A stretch of DNA of 64,000 nucleotides from Hyphomicrobium facile (GTDB lineage Bacteria > Pseudomonadota > Alphaproteobacteria > Rhizobiales > Hyphomicrobiaceae), in contig NZ_FPCH01000002.1 in NCBI RefSeq assembly GCF_900116175.1, forward strand, positions 186,001-250,000, written 5' to 3'. The notes beneath the pieces are model-generated. The model saw only the letters and a list, made by a program, of their open reading frames with translations. It was not told where the DNA came from and ran no database searches. Numbering within the stretch: the stretch's first letter is position 1; every line of letters starts with the position of its first letter. A program made the translations under genes and the position numbers. Of the stretch, positions 53,071 through 62,496 are shown piece by piece.

Positions 53071-54981
53071 ATGACCCTGTCCACTTCCCATCCTTATCGC
53101 TCGTCACTCGACGTCGCGGCGATTGGCAACGGGCGCATCGCTGCGCTCATTGATCAGAGCGCGCGCATCGTCTGGTGGTGCTTTCCGCGGCTGGATGGCG
53201 ATCCAATCTTTTGCCGGTTGCTTGCCGGTGACGAGGAAAAAGGTTTTTGCGACGTCGTGCTCGACGGGCAGGTCTCGGCGTCATCGTATTACATTCGCAA
53301 CACGAGCATTCTCGAGACGATCCTGATTGCCGAGAATGGCGCAAGCGTCAAAGTGACGGACTTCTGCCCGCGCTTCTGGCGCTACGACCGGCCCTTCCAT
53401 CCCGCACAGCTCGTTCGCCGGATCGAACCGCTGAGAGGACGGCCGCGAATTTCCGTGCGCGTCAGGCCAACGTCCAATTACGGCCAGCCTGTCACCAACT
53501 CCTCGTACGGGTCTAACCACGTTCGCTACCTCTGCGGTTCCTCATCCGTTCGCGTCACGACCGATCTTCCGGTATCTTATATCGCGCACGAGACGTCGTT
53601 TTCGCTGACGCATCCGGCGACGCTCGTTATCGGCGCGGATGAGCCGATCGAAAGCTCGATCGATTCCATGTCGCGAGAGTTTCTGGAACGGACGCGCGAT
53701 TTCTGGGTGACGTGGGTGCGCGGGCTTGCCGTCAGCTACGAATGGCAGCCGGAGATCATACGCGCTGCAATTTCGCTGAAGCTCTGCACCTACGAGGAAA
53801 CGGGCGCAATCACAGCGGCCCTGACGACGTCGATACCGGAAGCGCCGAATACTCCCAGAACGTGGGATTACCGGTTCTGCTGGCTACGCGACGCATATTT
53901 CGTCATCCGCGCGCTCAATCGTTTGGGCGCCACGCAGTCGATGGAAAATTATCTCGACTACATCACGACGGTCGTCTCGGACACGCAGAGCCCCTTGAAG
54001 CCGGTATATGGCATCGTCCACAATGATGCGGCTCAAGAGAGCATCGCCCCGCACCTGCAGGGCTTCCTCGGCATGGGACCCGTGCGCGTCGGCAATCTCG
54101 CGTCCGACCAATTGCAGCATGATGCTTATGGCAGCGTCATACTCGGCGTCGCTCAGATGTTCATCGATCAACGCCTGCCGCGGATGGGCGACGTCAGCCT
54201 TTTTCGCGAGCTTGAATATCTCGGCGAGCATGCCCGCCGTCTCTATCTGGAACCGGATGCGGGCATATGGGAGTATCGCGGGCGGATGCGCATTCATACG
54301 CATTCCGCAGTGTTGTGCTGGGTCGCTTGCGACCGCCTGGCCCGGATAGCCACGCTTTTGGGATTGGGCGAGCGCGCCGTCTACTGGAAAGAATCCGCCG
54401 ACAAAATCCGGGCAGAGATTTTGAGCAGAGCGTGGAGCGACAAGCGCGGCTCGTTTACGGGCGCGTTCGATCACGAAGAACTCGACGCCAGTGTCTTGTT
54501 GCTGGCCGATCTCGGTTTTCTGCCGCCGAGCGATCCGCGCTTCGTCAAGACGGTCAACGCCGTTGGCCGGGAATTGATGCGCAATGGTTTGATGCTGCGT
54601 TACGCAGCCGAGGACGATTTCGGCTTACCGGAATCGGCGTTTCTTGCATGCCAGTTCTGGTACATCGACGCGCTCGAATCCGTCGGACGCAAAGAGGAAG
54701 CGCACGGGCTTTTCTGCGAACTTCTCAAGAAGCGCAACGCATTTGGCCTCATGAGCGAAGACCTCAATCCCGCAACGGGGCAATTGTGGGGTAACCTTCC
54801 GCAGACCTATTCCATGGCCGGGATGATCAATTCGGCGATGACGCTATCGAAGACATGGGAAGACGCCTGGTCGAGCGTGACGCCAAAACACGATGTAAAC
54901 CCCATTGAACAGGAGCGGGCCGAGCGCGAGCCTTCCTCCGCAGGCCTGCATCTGCCGCGCCGATCGCTGAACGTCAGCTGA
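53071..54981 (+). CDS. Glycoside hydrolase family 15 protein
   Basis: 636 aa, no signal peptide, so cytosolic. N-terminal beta-rich domain (IGNGRIAALIDQSARIVWWC at about 17-36). The (alpha/alpha)6 catalytic barrel follows, with family motifs YRFCWLRDAYFVIRALNRLG, GHNDAAQESIAPHLQG-like VHNDAAQESIAPHLQGFLGM and a late LPESAFLACQFWYIDALESV. Bacterial cytosolic GH15 members include trehalases and glucoamylases that cleave alpha-1,1- or alpha-1,4-glucose links. The nearby otsA, glucokinase and otsB make trehalose turnover the most natural role. No glycogen genes are in the window. Confidence 0.9.
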   Translation: MTLSTSHPYRSSLDVAAIGNGRIAALIDQSARIVWWCFPRLDGDPIFCRLLAGDEEKGFCDVVLDGQVSASSYYIRNTSILETILIAENGASVKVTDFCPRFWRYDRPFHPAQLVRRIEPLRGRPRISVRVRPTSNYGQPVTNSSYGSNHVRYLCGSSSVRVTTDLPVSYIAHETSFSLTHPATLVIGADEPIESSIDSMSREFLERTRDFWVTWVRGLAVSYEWQPEIIRAAISLKLCTYEETGAITAALTTSIPEAPNTPRTWDYRFCWLRDAYFVIRALNRLGATQSMENYLDYITTVVSDTQSPLKPVYGIVHNDAAQESIAPHLQGFLGMGPVRVGNLASDQLQHDAYGSVILGVAQMFIDQRLPRMGDVSLFRELEYLGEHARRLYLEPDAGIWEYRGRMRIHTHSAVLCWVACDRLARIATLLGLGERAVYWKESADKIRAEILSRAWSDKRGSFTGAFDHEELDASVLLLADLGFLPPSDPRFVKTVNAVGRELMRNGLMLRYAAEDDFGLPESAFLACQFWYIDALESVGRKEEAHGLFCELLKKRNAFGLMSEDLNPATGQLWGNLPQTYSMAGMINSAMTLSKTWEDAWSSVTPKHDVNPIEQERAEREPSSAGLHLPRRSLNVS

Positions 54982-54990
54982 GCTTCGACG

Positions 54991-56088
54991 TCAATAGAGC
55001 GAGGCTGCGCGGCCGCGCGTGCGCCGCGTCGTCGTCTGTTTCAAGACGGCGACCATGCGGCAGCGAACGCCCTGTTCATTGAACTCTCTCTCCACCTGCG
55101 CGCTCGGAAATCCGCTATCGATCAACGTGGTTCCAAGCCCTCGCCGTTCCGGGGCCGAGACGCGCGGGCCGCCTCGTTCGTCCCAGACAAGCTCGAAGGA
55201 CATTTCATCCTCATCGATTTTGCTCAGGGTCCATTTCGCGCTTACCGTTCCGCGCGCATCGGACCAGGCGCCGTATTTGATCGCGTTCGTTCCGAGTTCG
55301 TGAAGCGTCAACGCGAGCGCGCTTGCGACGTCGCCCGGGATGATCGTATCCGGCCCGCCCATCTCGAACCGTTGCGTGCCGGGCGGCACCAGAGGCTTCA
55401 ACGTTTCGGCGATCAGCTCACGCAGTGAGGCGCCGACGAAACTGCGCGTCGCGATCAGGTCCATCGCATTGCCCATCGCCGAGAGACGCCCTGCGAGCGA
55501 TTGGGCAAAGCCGTCTACGTCGCGGCTATACCGCGCCGATTGGCTGACGAGACCAGCGATGACCGCGAAGGTATTTTTCAGGCGGTGGCGAAGCTCGATG
55601 TTGAGCTGCTCGAGTTGTAGCTCTCCCAGCGCGCTGTCCTGAAACAAGGCTTCGTTGCGCGCCCGCTCGTTCATCAGACTCTCGACCTTTCGATTGAGGA
55701 GATGAACGACTGCGATGATGAAGAACGAGAGGACCGCGAAGCTTCCAAGAGCAACGACCGTCGCGGGTGTGATCTCGCCCCATCCGGGACCCGGCAGGAA
55801 AAAATACCAGCTAAAGAAAAACGACGCTGTGGCGACCAGCAAGGCGGGCCCGGTTCCCGCGACGAGAGCCGTGACGAGGATCGCCAGAAAGAACGTCAAG
55901 AACGGGACGGTGTCCTGCAACCATCTCGATAGCCCCATCCGCGCCAACGCGGCGAGGGCGAAAATCGCGATGCCTATCGGATAGGCGTAGAGTGCCCGGC
56001 GCCGCAGACGCGGAAACACACGTTCGATCAGATTGTCGACGAGTTGAACCATTCGCCCCACGAACGGCCCTGCGCCTCCATCCAGCAT
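54991..56088 (-). CDS. Membrane HWE-family histidine kinase
   Basis: About 365 aa from ATG 56088; ATG 56052 would be 12 residues shorter. Four N-terminal helices form a DUF4118/MASE-like membrane sensor with FFFSWYFFLPGPGWGEITPA. A short coiled coil and an HWE/HisKA_2 kinase follow, with His in NIELRHRLKNTFAVIAGLVS, LHELGTNAIKYGAW and the W-x-E signature LVWDERGGP. There is no receiver. It diverges from otsA. HWE kinases of this size phosphorylate PhyR in related bacteria, so it is a candidate stress sensor for the same circuit. Confidence 0.9.
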   Translation of the reverse strand: MLDGGAGPFVGRMVQLVDNLIERVFPRLRRRALYAYPIGIAIFALAALARMGLSRWLQDTVPFLTFFLAILVTALVAGTGPALLVATASFFFSWYFFLPGPGWGEITPATVVALGSFAVLSFFIIAVVHLLNRKVESLMNERARNEALFQDSALGELQLEQLNIELRHRLKNTFAVIAGLVSQSARYSRDVDGFAQSLAGRLSAMGNAMDLIATRSFVGASLRELIAETLKPLVPPGTQRFEMGGPDTIIPGDVASALALTLHELGTNAIKYGAWSDARGTVSAKWTLSKIDEDEMSFELVWDERGGPRVSAPERRGLGTTLIDSGFPSAQVEREFNEQGVRCRMVAVLKQTTTRRTRGRAASLY

Positions 56089-56271
56089 TCCGGCGGAGCT
56101 CAAGAGCCGTCGCCGTCCCCCATTTGCGTTAAACCCCGTAGCTATCACGAATTGCGCGCACTTGCGAGGGCTGGACTGCCCACCGCGGCAAAGAATGCGC
56201 GTCGTAGCCGGCCTCTCTGCGTCACGGACCCAAGCAGAACAGGCTTAGAACAGTGCGTCCGGCCGAAAAAG

Positions 56272-56296
56272 GGAACCCTTAGCAATCCCGGGGGTT
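56272..56296 (+). promoter_or_regulatory. EcfG-like promoter of the otsA operon
   Basis: GGAAC (56272-56276), then 16 bases, then GGTT (56293-56296). The -35 matches exactly and the -10 keeps the GTT core with one change from CGTT. It lies about 70 bases before the GTG start of otsA. Confidence 0.65.
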
Positions 56297-56367
56297 TACA
56301 CGCAGGTGCAATGCCACGCGGGGGTCTGGCTTTTACCAAGCTCACGCGTCGGACAGAAGGAGTTATC

Positions 56368-57843
56368 GTGGCCAGGCTTGTCATGGTTTCGAACCGGGTC
56401 ATCGACTTCAACGTGGCTCAGCAGGCAGGTGGAGTCGCGGTTGCGATTTATAACACTCTCGCACGTCAGAGCGGTTTTTGGTTCGGTTGGGACGGACAAA
56501 TCGTCGATAGCGATTGCGCAGAGATAAAAGTCTCCCGCGCGAACGGCCATATGACGGTAACAGAGCCGCTGACGCCTGCGGATTATGCCGAATATTATCT
56601 CGGCTATTCGAACTCGGTGTTGTGGCCGGTGTTTCACAACCGTCTCGATCTCGCGCAGTTCGAGGCCGGCTATTATTCCCGTTATGTGGCGGTGAACGAG
56701 CGCTTTGCGGCTCATCTCGCGCCCCTGATCGAGCCCGACGACGTGATCTGGGTGCACGATTATCACCTGTTGCCGATGGCGCTCGAATTGCGCAAGCTCG
56801 GCATAGAAAATCCGATCGGCTATTTCCTGCATATTCCAGTCGGGCCAGCGCAGGCTTTACTCGCAATTCCGGAAAACAAGGAAATTGCCAGGGCGCTCAG
56901 CGCCTACGATCTTATCGGGCTACAAACGCAGTCAGATGTGCGCAATTTGATCGACTTTCTTCAGCAAAGCGTCTTCGGGAGGCTCTTGCCCTCGGGCCGC
57001 ATTCGCGTTTTCGAGGCAGAGCTCGATATCGGGTGTTTCCCTGTCGGCATCGATCCGGCCGATTTCGCGTTCGGTCCCGGCGAGGTGGAGGCCTTGAAGG
57101 CGGCCGACACATCCGAGACAAATCGGATCATCGGCATCGACCGGCTGGATTACACCAAGGGCCTTCCGCAGAAATTCCGCGCTTACGGAAAATTCCTCGA
57201 CGAATATCCAAACTATCGCCGGCGTATCGTGCTGTCGCAATTTGCGCCGCCGACACGTGAAAGCGTCGAAGCCTATGCCGACATCAAGGCCGAGCTTGAG
57301 TCCCTCGCCGGCTCGATCAACGGCCGCTTCGGCGAACTCGACTGGGTGCCGATCAATTACATTCACAGGACCATCCCCCGTGCCGAGCTTCGCGATGTCT
57401 ATCGCTTATCCCGCATCGGGTGGGTGACGCCGCTTATGGACGGCATGAACCTTGTCGCGAAAGAGTTTATCGCGTGCCAAGATCCGGCTGATCCTGGCGT
57501 CCTCATTCTTTCGAAGTTTGCCGGCGCCGCGGCGCAGCTCACCGACGCGGTCCTCGTCAATCCGTATGACGTCAACGATATGGTGCAAGGCTTGCGGATC
57601 GCCCTCGAAATGCCGCTCGATGAACGGCGCGAGCGCCACGACCGGTTGCTCAGCGGCATTCGGAAGAACGATTCAAACGACTGGAGTCACAGCTATTTCT
57701 CGGCCCTCATGAAGGCCGGGCAGCGCCGCTTCGCGCGCTCGCCGAAGTCACCGCCCGAGATGGGGCAAGCTCTCGAACGATTGCAGAGTTCAGCCAAAAA
57801 AAACATCCCGCCGAGCCGACTAACGGCCAACGTGGTGACATAA
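56368..57843 (+). CDS. otsA: Trehalose-6-phosphate synthase
   Basis: 491 aa, GT20. It begins at GTG 56368 (MARLVMVSNRVIDFN) with AAGGAG five bases upstream; the frame is open earlier but covers the promoter. It joins UDP-glucose and glucose 6-phosphate. Motifs: VSNRV, FGWDGQIVD, WVHDYHLLPMALELRK, IPVGPAQ, GIDRLDYTKGLPQKFRAYGK and the end of the donor site DGMNLVAKEF. First gene of an operon with a glucokinase, a PfkB kinase and otsB. Confidence 0.95.
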   Translation: MARLVMVSNRVIDFNVAQQAGGVAVAIYNTLARQSGFWFGWDGQIVDSDCAEIKVSRANGHMTVTEPLTPADYAEYYLGYSNSVLWPVFHNRLDLAQFEAGYYSRYVAVNERFAAHLAPLIEPDDVIWVHDYHLLPMALELRKLGIENPIGYFLHIPVGPAQALLAIPENKEIARALSAYDLIGLQTQSDVRNLIDFLQQSVFGRLLPSGRIRVFEAELDIGCFPVGIDPADFAFGPGEVEALKAADTSETNRIIGIDRLDYTKGLPQKFRAYGKFLDEYPNYRRRIVLSQFAPPTRESVEAYADIKAELESLAGSINGRFGELDWVPINYIHRTIPRAELRDVYRLSRIGWVTPLMDGMNLVAKEFIACQDPADPGVLILSKFAGAAAQLTDAVLVNPYDVNDMVQGLRIALEMPLDERRERHDRLLSGIRKNDSNDWSHSYFSALMKAGQRRFARSPKSPPEMGQALERLQSSAKKNIPPSRLTANVVT

Positions 57844-58649
57844 TGGGTGTCATCATGGATAGAATAAGCATTCCCAACCGGGATGATGCCATGTCCAATC
57901 CGAACATTCTGTGCGTGGACATAGGCGGGACGCTGGTCAAGACGGCGACGGTCAACGCCTCCGGTACGTTGATATCGGATTTTATAACGACGCAGACACC
58001 CAAGCCGAGCACGCCGGAAGCCCTCGTCAGCCTGATTACCGATATCGTGAAGACGTTGCCGACGTTCGGGCGCGTTTCGGTCGGTTTTCCCGGCGTGGTT
58101 GGACGAGAGCACATCAAGACGGCGCCAAATCTCGGCACGCAACATTGGACCGGCTTCGACCTCGAGAACGAACTCGGGCGGGCGTTCGGCGTGCCGGTTC
58201 GCGTGCTGAATGACGCCATCGTCTACGGCTTGGGCGTTGCCAAGGGACCTGGCCGCGAATGCGTGTTGACGTTCGGAACCGGCATGGGTTGCGCACTTTT
58301 CTGCAATGGGACCGCGTTCTTCGGTCTCGAGCTTGGCCAGCACAACGCGAACGACGAAACCAACTATGACCAGTATATCGGTCACGCCGCGTATCTGGAA
58401 CTTGGCGACGAGGCTTGGAATGAACGGGCGAAGCGCGTGCTCGCCGCTGTGCAGGCTCTAACCAACGTCGATCATCTCTACATCGGCGGGGGCAATTCGC
58501 GGCGCATCACATTCGCGCTTCCGCCATGGGCCAGCGTCGTTCCACCGGCGAGTGGAATTGCAGGCGGTGCGCGCCTTTGGCGATCTGAAATGGACCAGTG
58601 GTTCAGGCAGTCGAGTAATCTTGTCGGGGAACGTACGGAGTCGAGATGA
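57843..58649 (+). CDS. ROK-family glucokinase (PPGK-like)
   Basis: 268 aa if translation starts at ATG 57843, overlapping the otsA stop (TAATG); ATG 57891 (MSNPNILCVDIGGT) is nearer the family start and may be the true one. Phosphate loop CVDIGGTLVKTATVNASG, the catalytic Asp in VRVLNDAIVYGLGVAKG, and FGTGMGCALFCNG are intact, and the layout resembles polyphosphate/ATP glucokinase. In this operon it would return glucose released from trehalose to glucose 6-phosphate for OtsA. Confidence 0.86.
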   Translation: MGVIMDRISIPNRDDAMSNPNILCVDIGGTLVKTATVNASGTLISDFITTQTPKPSTPEALVSLITDIVKTLPTFGRVSVGFPGVVGREHIKTAPNLGTQHWTGFDLENELGRAFGVPVRVLNDAIVYGLGVAKGPGRECVLTFGTGMGCALFCNGTAFFGLELGQHNANDETNYDQYIGHAAYLELGDEAWNERAKRVLAAVQALTNVDHLYIGGGNSRRITFALPPWASVVPPASGIAGGARLWRSEMDQWFRQSSNLVGERTESR

Positions 58650-59740
58650 ACGTCCTCACCATTGGCGGCGCAATGGTTGATACGATCGTCACGATTGCGA
58701 GCGACAAGATCGAACAAGTCAAGATGCGCAATGCCGAGAGCTCGTTCCTTCTTCTCGAAGAAGGACACAAGACGGAGGCGGAGGAAATCGCATCAAGCTG
58801 TGGCGGCGGGGCGGTGAACGCGGCGGTTGCGGCATCCCGCCTCGGGCATCATACATCCATCATCGCCAAGATCGGGCGGGACGATAAAGGGAAAACCATA
58901 CTCGGCCTGCTCCGCGCCGAGGGCGTCGACGTGTCATGGATTGCCGTCGACGATCGAGAGCCGACGGGATCGTCCGTCATCATTTCATCGCACGACAGGA
59001 ACGCCGCGGTCTTTACTTACCGTGGCGCGAACACGAAAATCGAAGCCAACGATCTGCCACACCAGGCATTCGCAGGCCTTGACCTGGTTTACGTAGCCAA
59101 CCTAAGCAATCAGTCGGCGAACTGCTATCCGCTCGTTGTCGAACACGCGAAGTCTGCGGGCGCGCTTCTTGCCGTCAATCCCGGCGTGCGCCAACTCACC
59201 GCCCGTTTCGACGATTTTTGGCACAGCCTCAAGCACATCGATATCCTCTGCGTGAACCGTGCCGAAGCGCAGACCTTGATGCCGCGACTCCTGCAGTCAT
59301 TCGGCGACGGCGGCGCCCCGCTCATCGCGAAAAACGATGAGCCTATTCCGCCTCTTGCCAAACGTGGCCTGCGTAGCGGCGGCTACGAAATGTCGTTGGT
59401 TAAATTCCTCGGCACGCTGATAGAGCTTGGCGTCGGCGTCATCGTGCTTACTGACGGTGCGAATGGCGCATTCATCGCGCGGGCTCAGGAACTTCATTAC
59501 CGTGCTGCGGAGCATGTCGTCGCAGCGGCAACGACGGGCGCCGGGGACGCTTTTTCCTCAACATTCGCGTGCTATCTTGCAGATACTCAAGATCCTGGAC
59601 GCGCACTGAGTGCGGCAGCAATCAATGCAGCCAGCGTCGTGAAATTCATCGACACCCAAACCGGTCTCCTTACCAGGGCGGCATTAGAGCGAGAAATCGA
59701 ACGCGCCAGCGAGGCGCCGCTATTTAGTTTTTCCATTTGA
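58646..59740 (+). CDS. PfkB-family carbohydrate kinase
   Basis: 364 aa; ATG 58646 overlaps the previous stop (ATGA). Ribokinase fold: GGAMVDTIVTI, SSCGGGAVNAAVAASRLGH, DDKGKTILGLLRAEGVD, and the catalytic TTGAGDAFSSTFACYLAD. A loop around 200-240 is longer than in most members. The sugar is not identifiable; the operon suggests one linked to trehalose or to a related storage sugar. Confidence 0.9.
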   Translation: MNVLTIGGAMVDTIVTIASDKIEQVKMRNAESSFLLLEEGHKTEAEEIASSCGGGAVNAAVAASRLGHHTSIIAKIGRDDKGKTILGLLRAEGVDVSWIAVDDREPTGSSVIISSHDRNAAVFTYRGANTKIEANDLPHQAFAGLDLVYVANLSNQSANCYPLVVEHAKSAGALLAVNPGVRQLTARFDDFWHSLKHIDILCVNRAEAQTLMPRLLQSFGDGGAPLIAKNDEPIPPLAKRGLRSGGYEMSLVKFLGTLIELGVGVIVLTDGANGAFIARAQELHYRAAEHVVAAATTGAGDAFSSTFACYLADTQDPGRALSAAAINAASVVKFIDTQTGLLTRAALEREIERASEAPLFSFSI

Positions 59741-59754
59741 GCAGGGGAATATTC

Positions 59755-60570
59755 TTGACGCAGCAATTGAAGACAAGCGCCACGTACAGCGAAAACGCCG
59801 TGTCGAGCGAGGAGCATGCTATTGCTGCGCGCAAGACGGTCGAGCGTCTCATCGCCAACGGTGAGCCGGTTGCGCTTTTCCTCGACGTCGACGGAACTCT
59901 TCTCGACGTTGCGCTGACGCCCTCGACGGTGCACGTACCCACCTACCTTCCGAAGCTTCTCGACGAGATCGCCGAACGGTTGCACGGCGCTTTGGCAATC
60001 GTGACCGGGCGGCCGTTGGAAGAAGTTGACCGTCTGCTTCATCCCGCGAAATTCGTGGCGGCCGGCGTTCACGGCGGGCAAATGAGATTGTCCGACAAGG
60101 GAAAGATTGAAACGCTCACGCCGGGCTTCAATCCGGAGCTGGTGATGGATCTCAAAAAGATCGTCGAGGATTTGCCCGGCGTCGTCTACGAGGACAAGGG
60201 CAGCGGGATTGCGCTGCATTACCGGCTCGCTCCCGAGCTTCAATCGTCCTTGTTGATGCTGCTCGAAACACTCGTGCCGAAATATCCGACCGAATTTTCA
60301 ATTTGCGAAGGCCGCAAGGTCGTCGAGGTTTTGCCTGTCGGCTTCTCGAAGGGACGCGCACTTAGAAAACTCGCCACGCTCCCGGCGTTTGCCAACAAAA
60401 TTCCCGTGATGGTCGGGGACGATATCGCCGACGTGGACGCGTTTCGGGCGGCCGAAGACCTTGGCGGGTTTGGGTTGAAGGTTCAGGGCGAAAATTTCTC
60501 CGAGTCCGAGTCGTCGTTCTATGGCCCCTCGGAAGTTCTCGACTGGCTTCAAAAAATTGCAAACATCTGA
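59755..60570 (+). CDS. otsB: Trehalose-6-phosphate phosphatase
   Basis: About 271 aa. The best start is TTG 59755, with AGGGGA six bases upstream; a TTG at 59737 overlaps the PfkB gene. HAD motif 1 FLDVDGTLLDVALTP, motif 2 ALAIVTGRPLEEVDRLL, and motif 4 MVGDDIADVDAFRAAEDLGG, where ADVDAF stands for the usual TDEDAF. Dephosphorylates OtsA's product to trehalose. It completes the otsA-glucokinase-PfkB-otsB operon. Confidence 0.93.
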   Translation: MTQQLKTSATYSENAVSSEEHAIAARKTVERLIANGEPVALFLDVDGTLLDVALTPSTVHVPTYLPKLLDEIAERLHGALAIVTGRPLEEVDRLLHPAKFVAAGVHGGQMRLSDKGKIETLTPGFNPELVMDLKKIVEDLPGVVYEDKGSGIALHYRLAPELQSSLLMLLETLVPKYPTEFSICEGRKVVEVLPVGFSKGRALRKLATLPAFANKIPVMVGDDIADVDAFRAAEDLGGFGLKVQGENFSESESSFYGPSEVLDWLQKIANI

Positions 60571-60576
60571 CGCCCG

Positions 60577-62361
60577 CTAGGCGGCTTCGGCCTGCGCCGG
60601 TCCTTCGCTCCGGGCGCCGCCCGGTTCATTCAGCACCATCAGAAGCGGCGTCAGTCCATCTGTATCGACGAGCTTGAAGATTTCGATGTCACTCCGCGCC
60701 TTTTCGCTCCAGCCCGCGATCTCGAGCGCACGTTCCGCTTTCGAGAAGAGCCCGTGATTTCGAACGGCTCTCTTATCGACGTATTGTTTTAGGTCTTCGC
60801 CCGTCAGCCCCTGCTCTTCCGCCCATTTTTTGCGGATTGCGGTCAGGTCGGTATCGCTTCCCTGCGATTCCTCCTTTTTCAATTTCTTGAGTTCGTTCTC
60901 CTGGAAGAGCCACCACTTGCCGCCCTTCGGCCAGCGAACGAGATCGAGGTCGCTCAGCACGCCTGCCAATTGATTGACGGCCATTCCTTTCGCGGCTTCG
61001 TCCACATTATCGGGATCGCAGCTGTAGAGATTTGGGATCACCAGATACGACGCCTTGTTGTGATGAACGAAGTGCCGGCGCACCCATTCGAGATCGGCGC
61101 CGGGCGCCCGATTGATTGCGGTGTCGATCGCATCGCGAATTTGCCGGGCAAGCGTGCCCGAAGGGCGGACGGACGGCGGCTCGCGCGGCGGGTTGATGAT
61201 CGCCAACGCGAGAAGGCCCATGTCGATGCCGATCGTCGCCAGAAGCGCGATGACATCGCGGCCCGTTATGGGCTCGCCTTCATCGGTGTGTCCGGCCGTT
61301 AGGACCTTGCCGCCGGAGACGATGTAACGGAACGCGCTCGCCGTGTAGGCCCCGATATTGCTCCAAAGATTTTTGACGGCATTCGCGACGCCGGCAGGCC
61401 CTTCGTTGAACACGGCTTCGCGCAGTTTCAGCTCGGCGGGTTGATCGGCTTGCGCCGCGGCATCGCGCAGCCGCTCGGCGAGCGTCGGATCGAAACACGA
61501 TGACCCGGATTTTCCAGGCGGCTGCGATACGGAATCGGCGAGCGCGCGCATTTCCGACGCCGTCGATTGACCGAGCTGGTTGCTGCGGGCAGCGATGTTG
61601 CGCGCGAGGCCGCGAATTTCGGACGCTTTATTCTCGAAGTTGCGCTGGCGTTCCTCGATCGTCGCGCCGCCGAGCACATCCGCCGCTTGGCGCAGAGACT
61701 GCACGTCGGCCTGCACCGGTTCGAGCCACGACTTCGTCATGCCGTCGCGCAGCGCGCTGACGGCGTCGCGCACACTTCTGCGTGCGTTGTAGAGCGGCCC
61801 CTTCCCGGCCCCCGATGCAACGCCGCAGCTGCCGCCGCTCGTTTCTTCGCGCGTCATTTGGCTGTCGGACCAAGTGACGACGTTGTCGAGCTGGCCGCGT
61901 ACGGCGTCGAGCCGCGCCGCGACGGCGGCGCTGGCGTCGCGTGCGTCCTCCTGGAGGCCCGCGAGGCCCGTCTTCGTTGCTTCCTGGCCCGAGATCAAGC
62001 TCCACCAGAACCCGTAGCCGAAGCCTATCGACCAGATGGCGAGGAATACGTAGAGCACCCCTGTGATCAGCCGCTGGCCGAATGGCCGCTTGGCGCCGAA
62101 CGTCTCGCGAAGCGTGAGCCATAGCAGAAACGTCAGCGCTACGACGACCGCCGCGACGAGAACGTCATTCGAGATCGAAATGCCGCCGGCAGGTGCGGCA
62201 GGGGTCGACGAGACACCGACGATGAAGTCGCGCATGCCGTGCCAGGTCGCGTATCCCGAGATGATCAGGAGCATGAACGAGGCGATGCCGATCAGCGTGT
62301 TTCGGCCGAGGATGTAGTCGATCGTTCTGCTGATCAGGTTTGGCTGCGCTTGATCCGGCAT
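60577..62361 (-). CDS. Membrane protein of unknown function
   Basis: 594 aa from ATG 62361. Three N-terminal helices (near TLIGIASFMLLIISGYATWH, DVLVAAVVVALTFLLWLTL and VLYVFLAIWSIGFGYGFWWS) are followed by a long helical region with Ser/Gly/Cys-rich spots (GGSCGVASGAG and GKSGSSCFD). A fourth helix is near DVIALLATIGIDMGLLALAI. The cytosolic C-terminal part has HHNKASYLVIPNLYS and a charged LKKLKKEESQ. I recognise no family. Two CxxG-like spots could be a periplasmic disulfide pair. Confidence 0.75.
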   Translation of the reverse strand: MPDQAQPNLISRTIDYILGRNTLIGIASFMLLIISGYATWHGMRDFIVGVSSTPAAPAGGISISNDVLVAAVVVALTFLLWLTLRETFGAKRPFGQRLITGVLYVFLAIWSIGFGYGFWWSLISGQEATKTGLAGLQEDARDASAAVAARLDAVRGQLDNVVTWSDSQMTREETSGGSCGVASGAGKGPLYNARRSVRDAVSALRDGMTKSWLEPVQADVQSLRQAADVLGGATIEERQRNFENKASEIRGLARNIAARSNQLGQSTASEMRALADSVSQPPGKSGSSCFDPTLAERLRDAAAQADQPAELKLREAVFNEGPAGVANAVKNLWSNIGAYTASAFRYIVSGGKVLTAGHTDEGEPITGRDVIALLATIGIDMGLLALAIINPPREPPSVRPSGTLARQIRDAIDTAINRAPGADLEWVRRHFVHHNKASYLVIPNLYSCDPDNVDEAAKGMAVNQLAGVLSDLDLVRWPKGGKWWLFQENELKKLKKEESQGSDTDLTAIRKKWAEEQGLTGEDLKQYVDKRAVRNHGLFSKAERALEIAGWSEKARSDIEIFKLVDTDGLTPLLMVLNEPGGARSEGPAQAEAA

Positions 62362-62419
62362 ACTCAATCCCCACGCTGACGCTCGGGTATTGAGATAGCG
62401 GAATTGCGGGGGATCTGCC

Positions 62420-62435
62420 GTTGCTCATGAGCAAC
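62420..62435. promoter_or_regulatory. Perfect 16-bp palindrome
   Basis: GTTGCTCATGAGCAAC reads the same on both strands. It lies 59 bases upstream of the membrane protein start and 61 bases downstream of the ABC exporter stop, a good place for the operator of a dimeric repressor controlling the membrane protein. Confidence 0.45.
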
Positions 62436-62496
62436 AGTCGGCGCAATCGCGTGCGCCGGGGCGGCGGCCGGCCGTCAGGACATGCGCGAGACGAGA

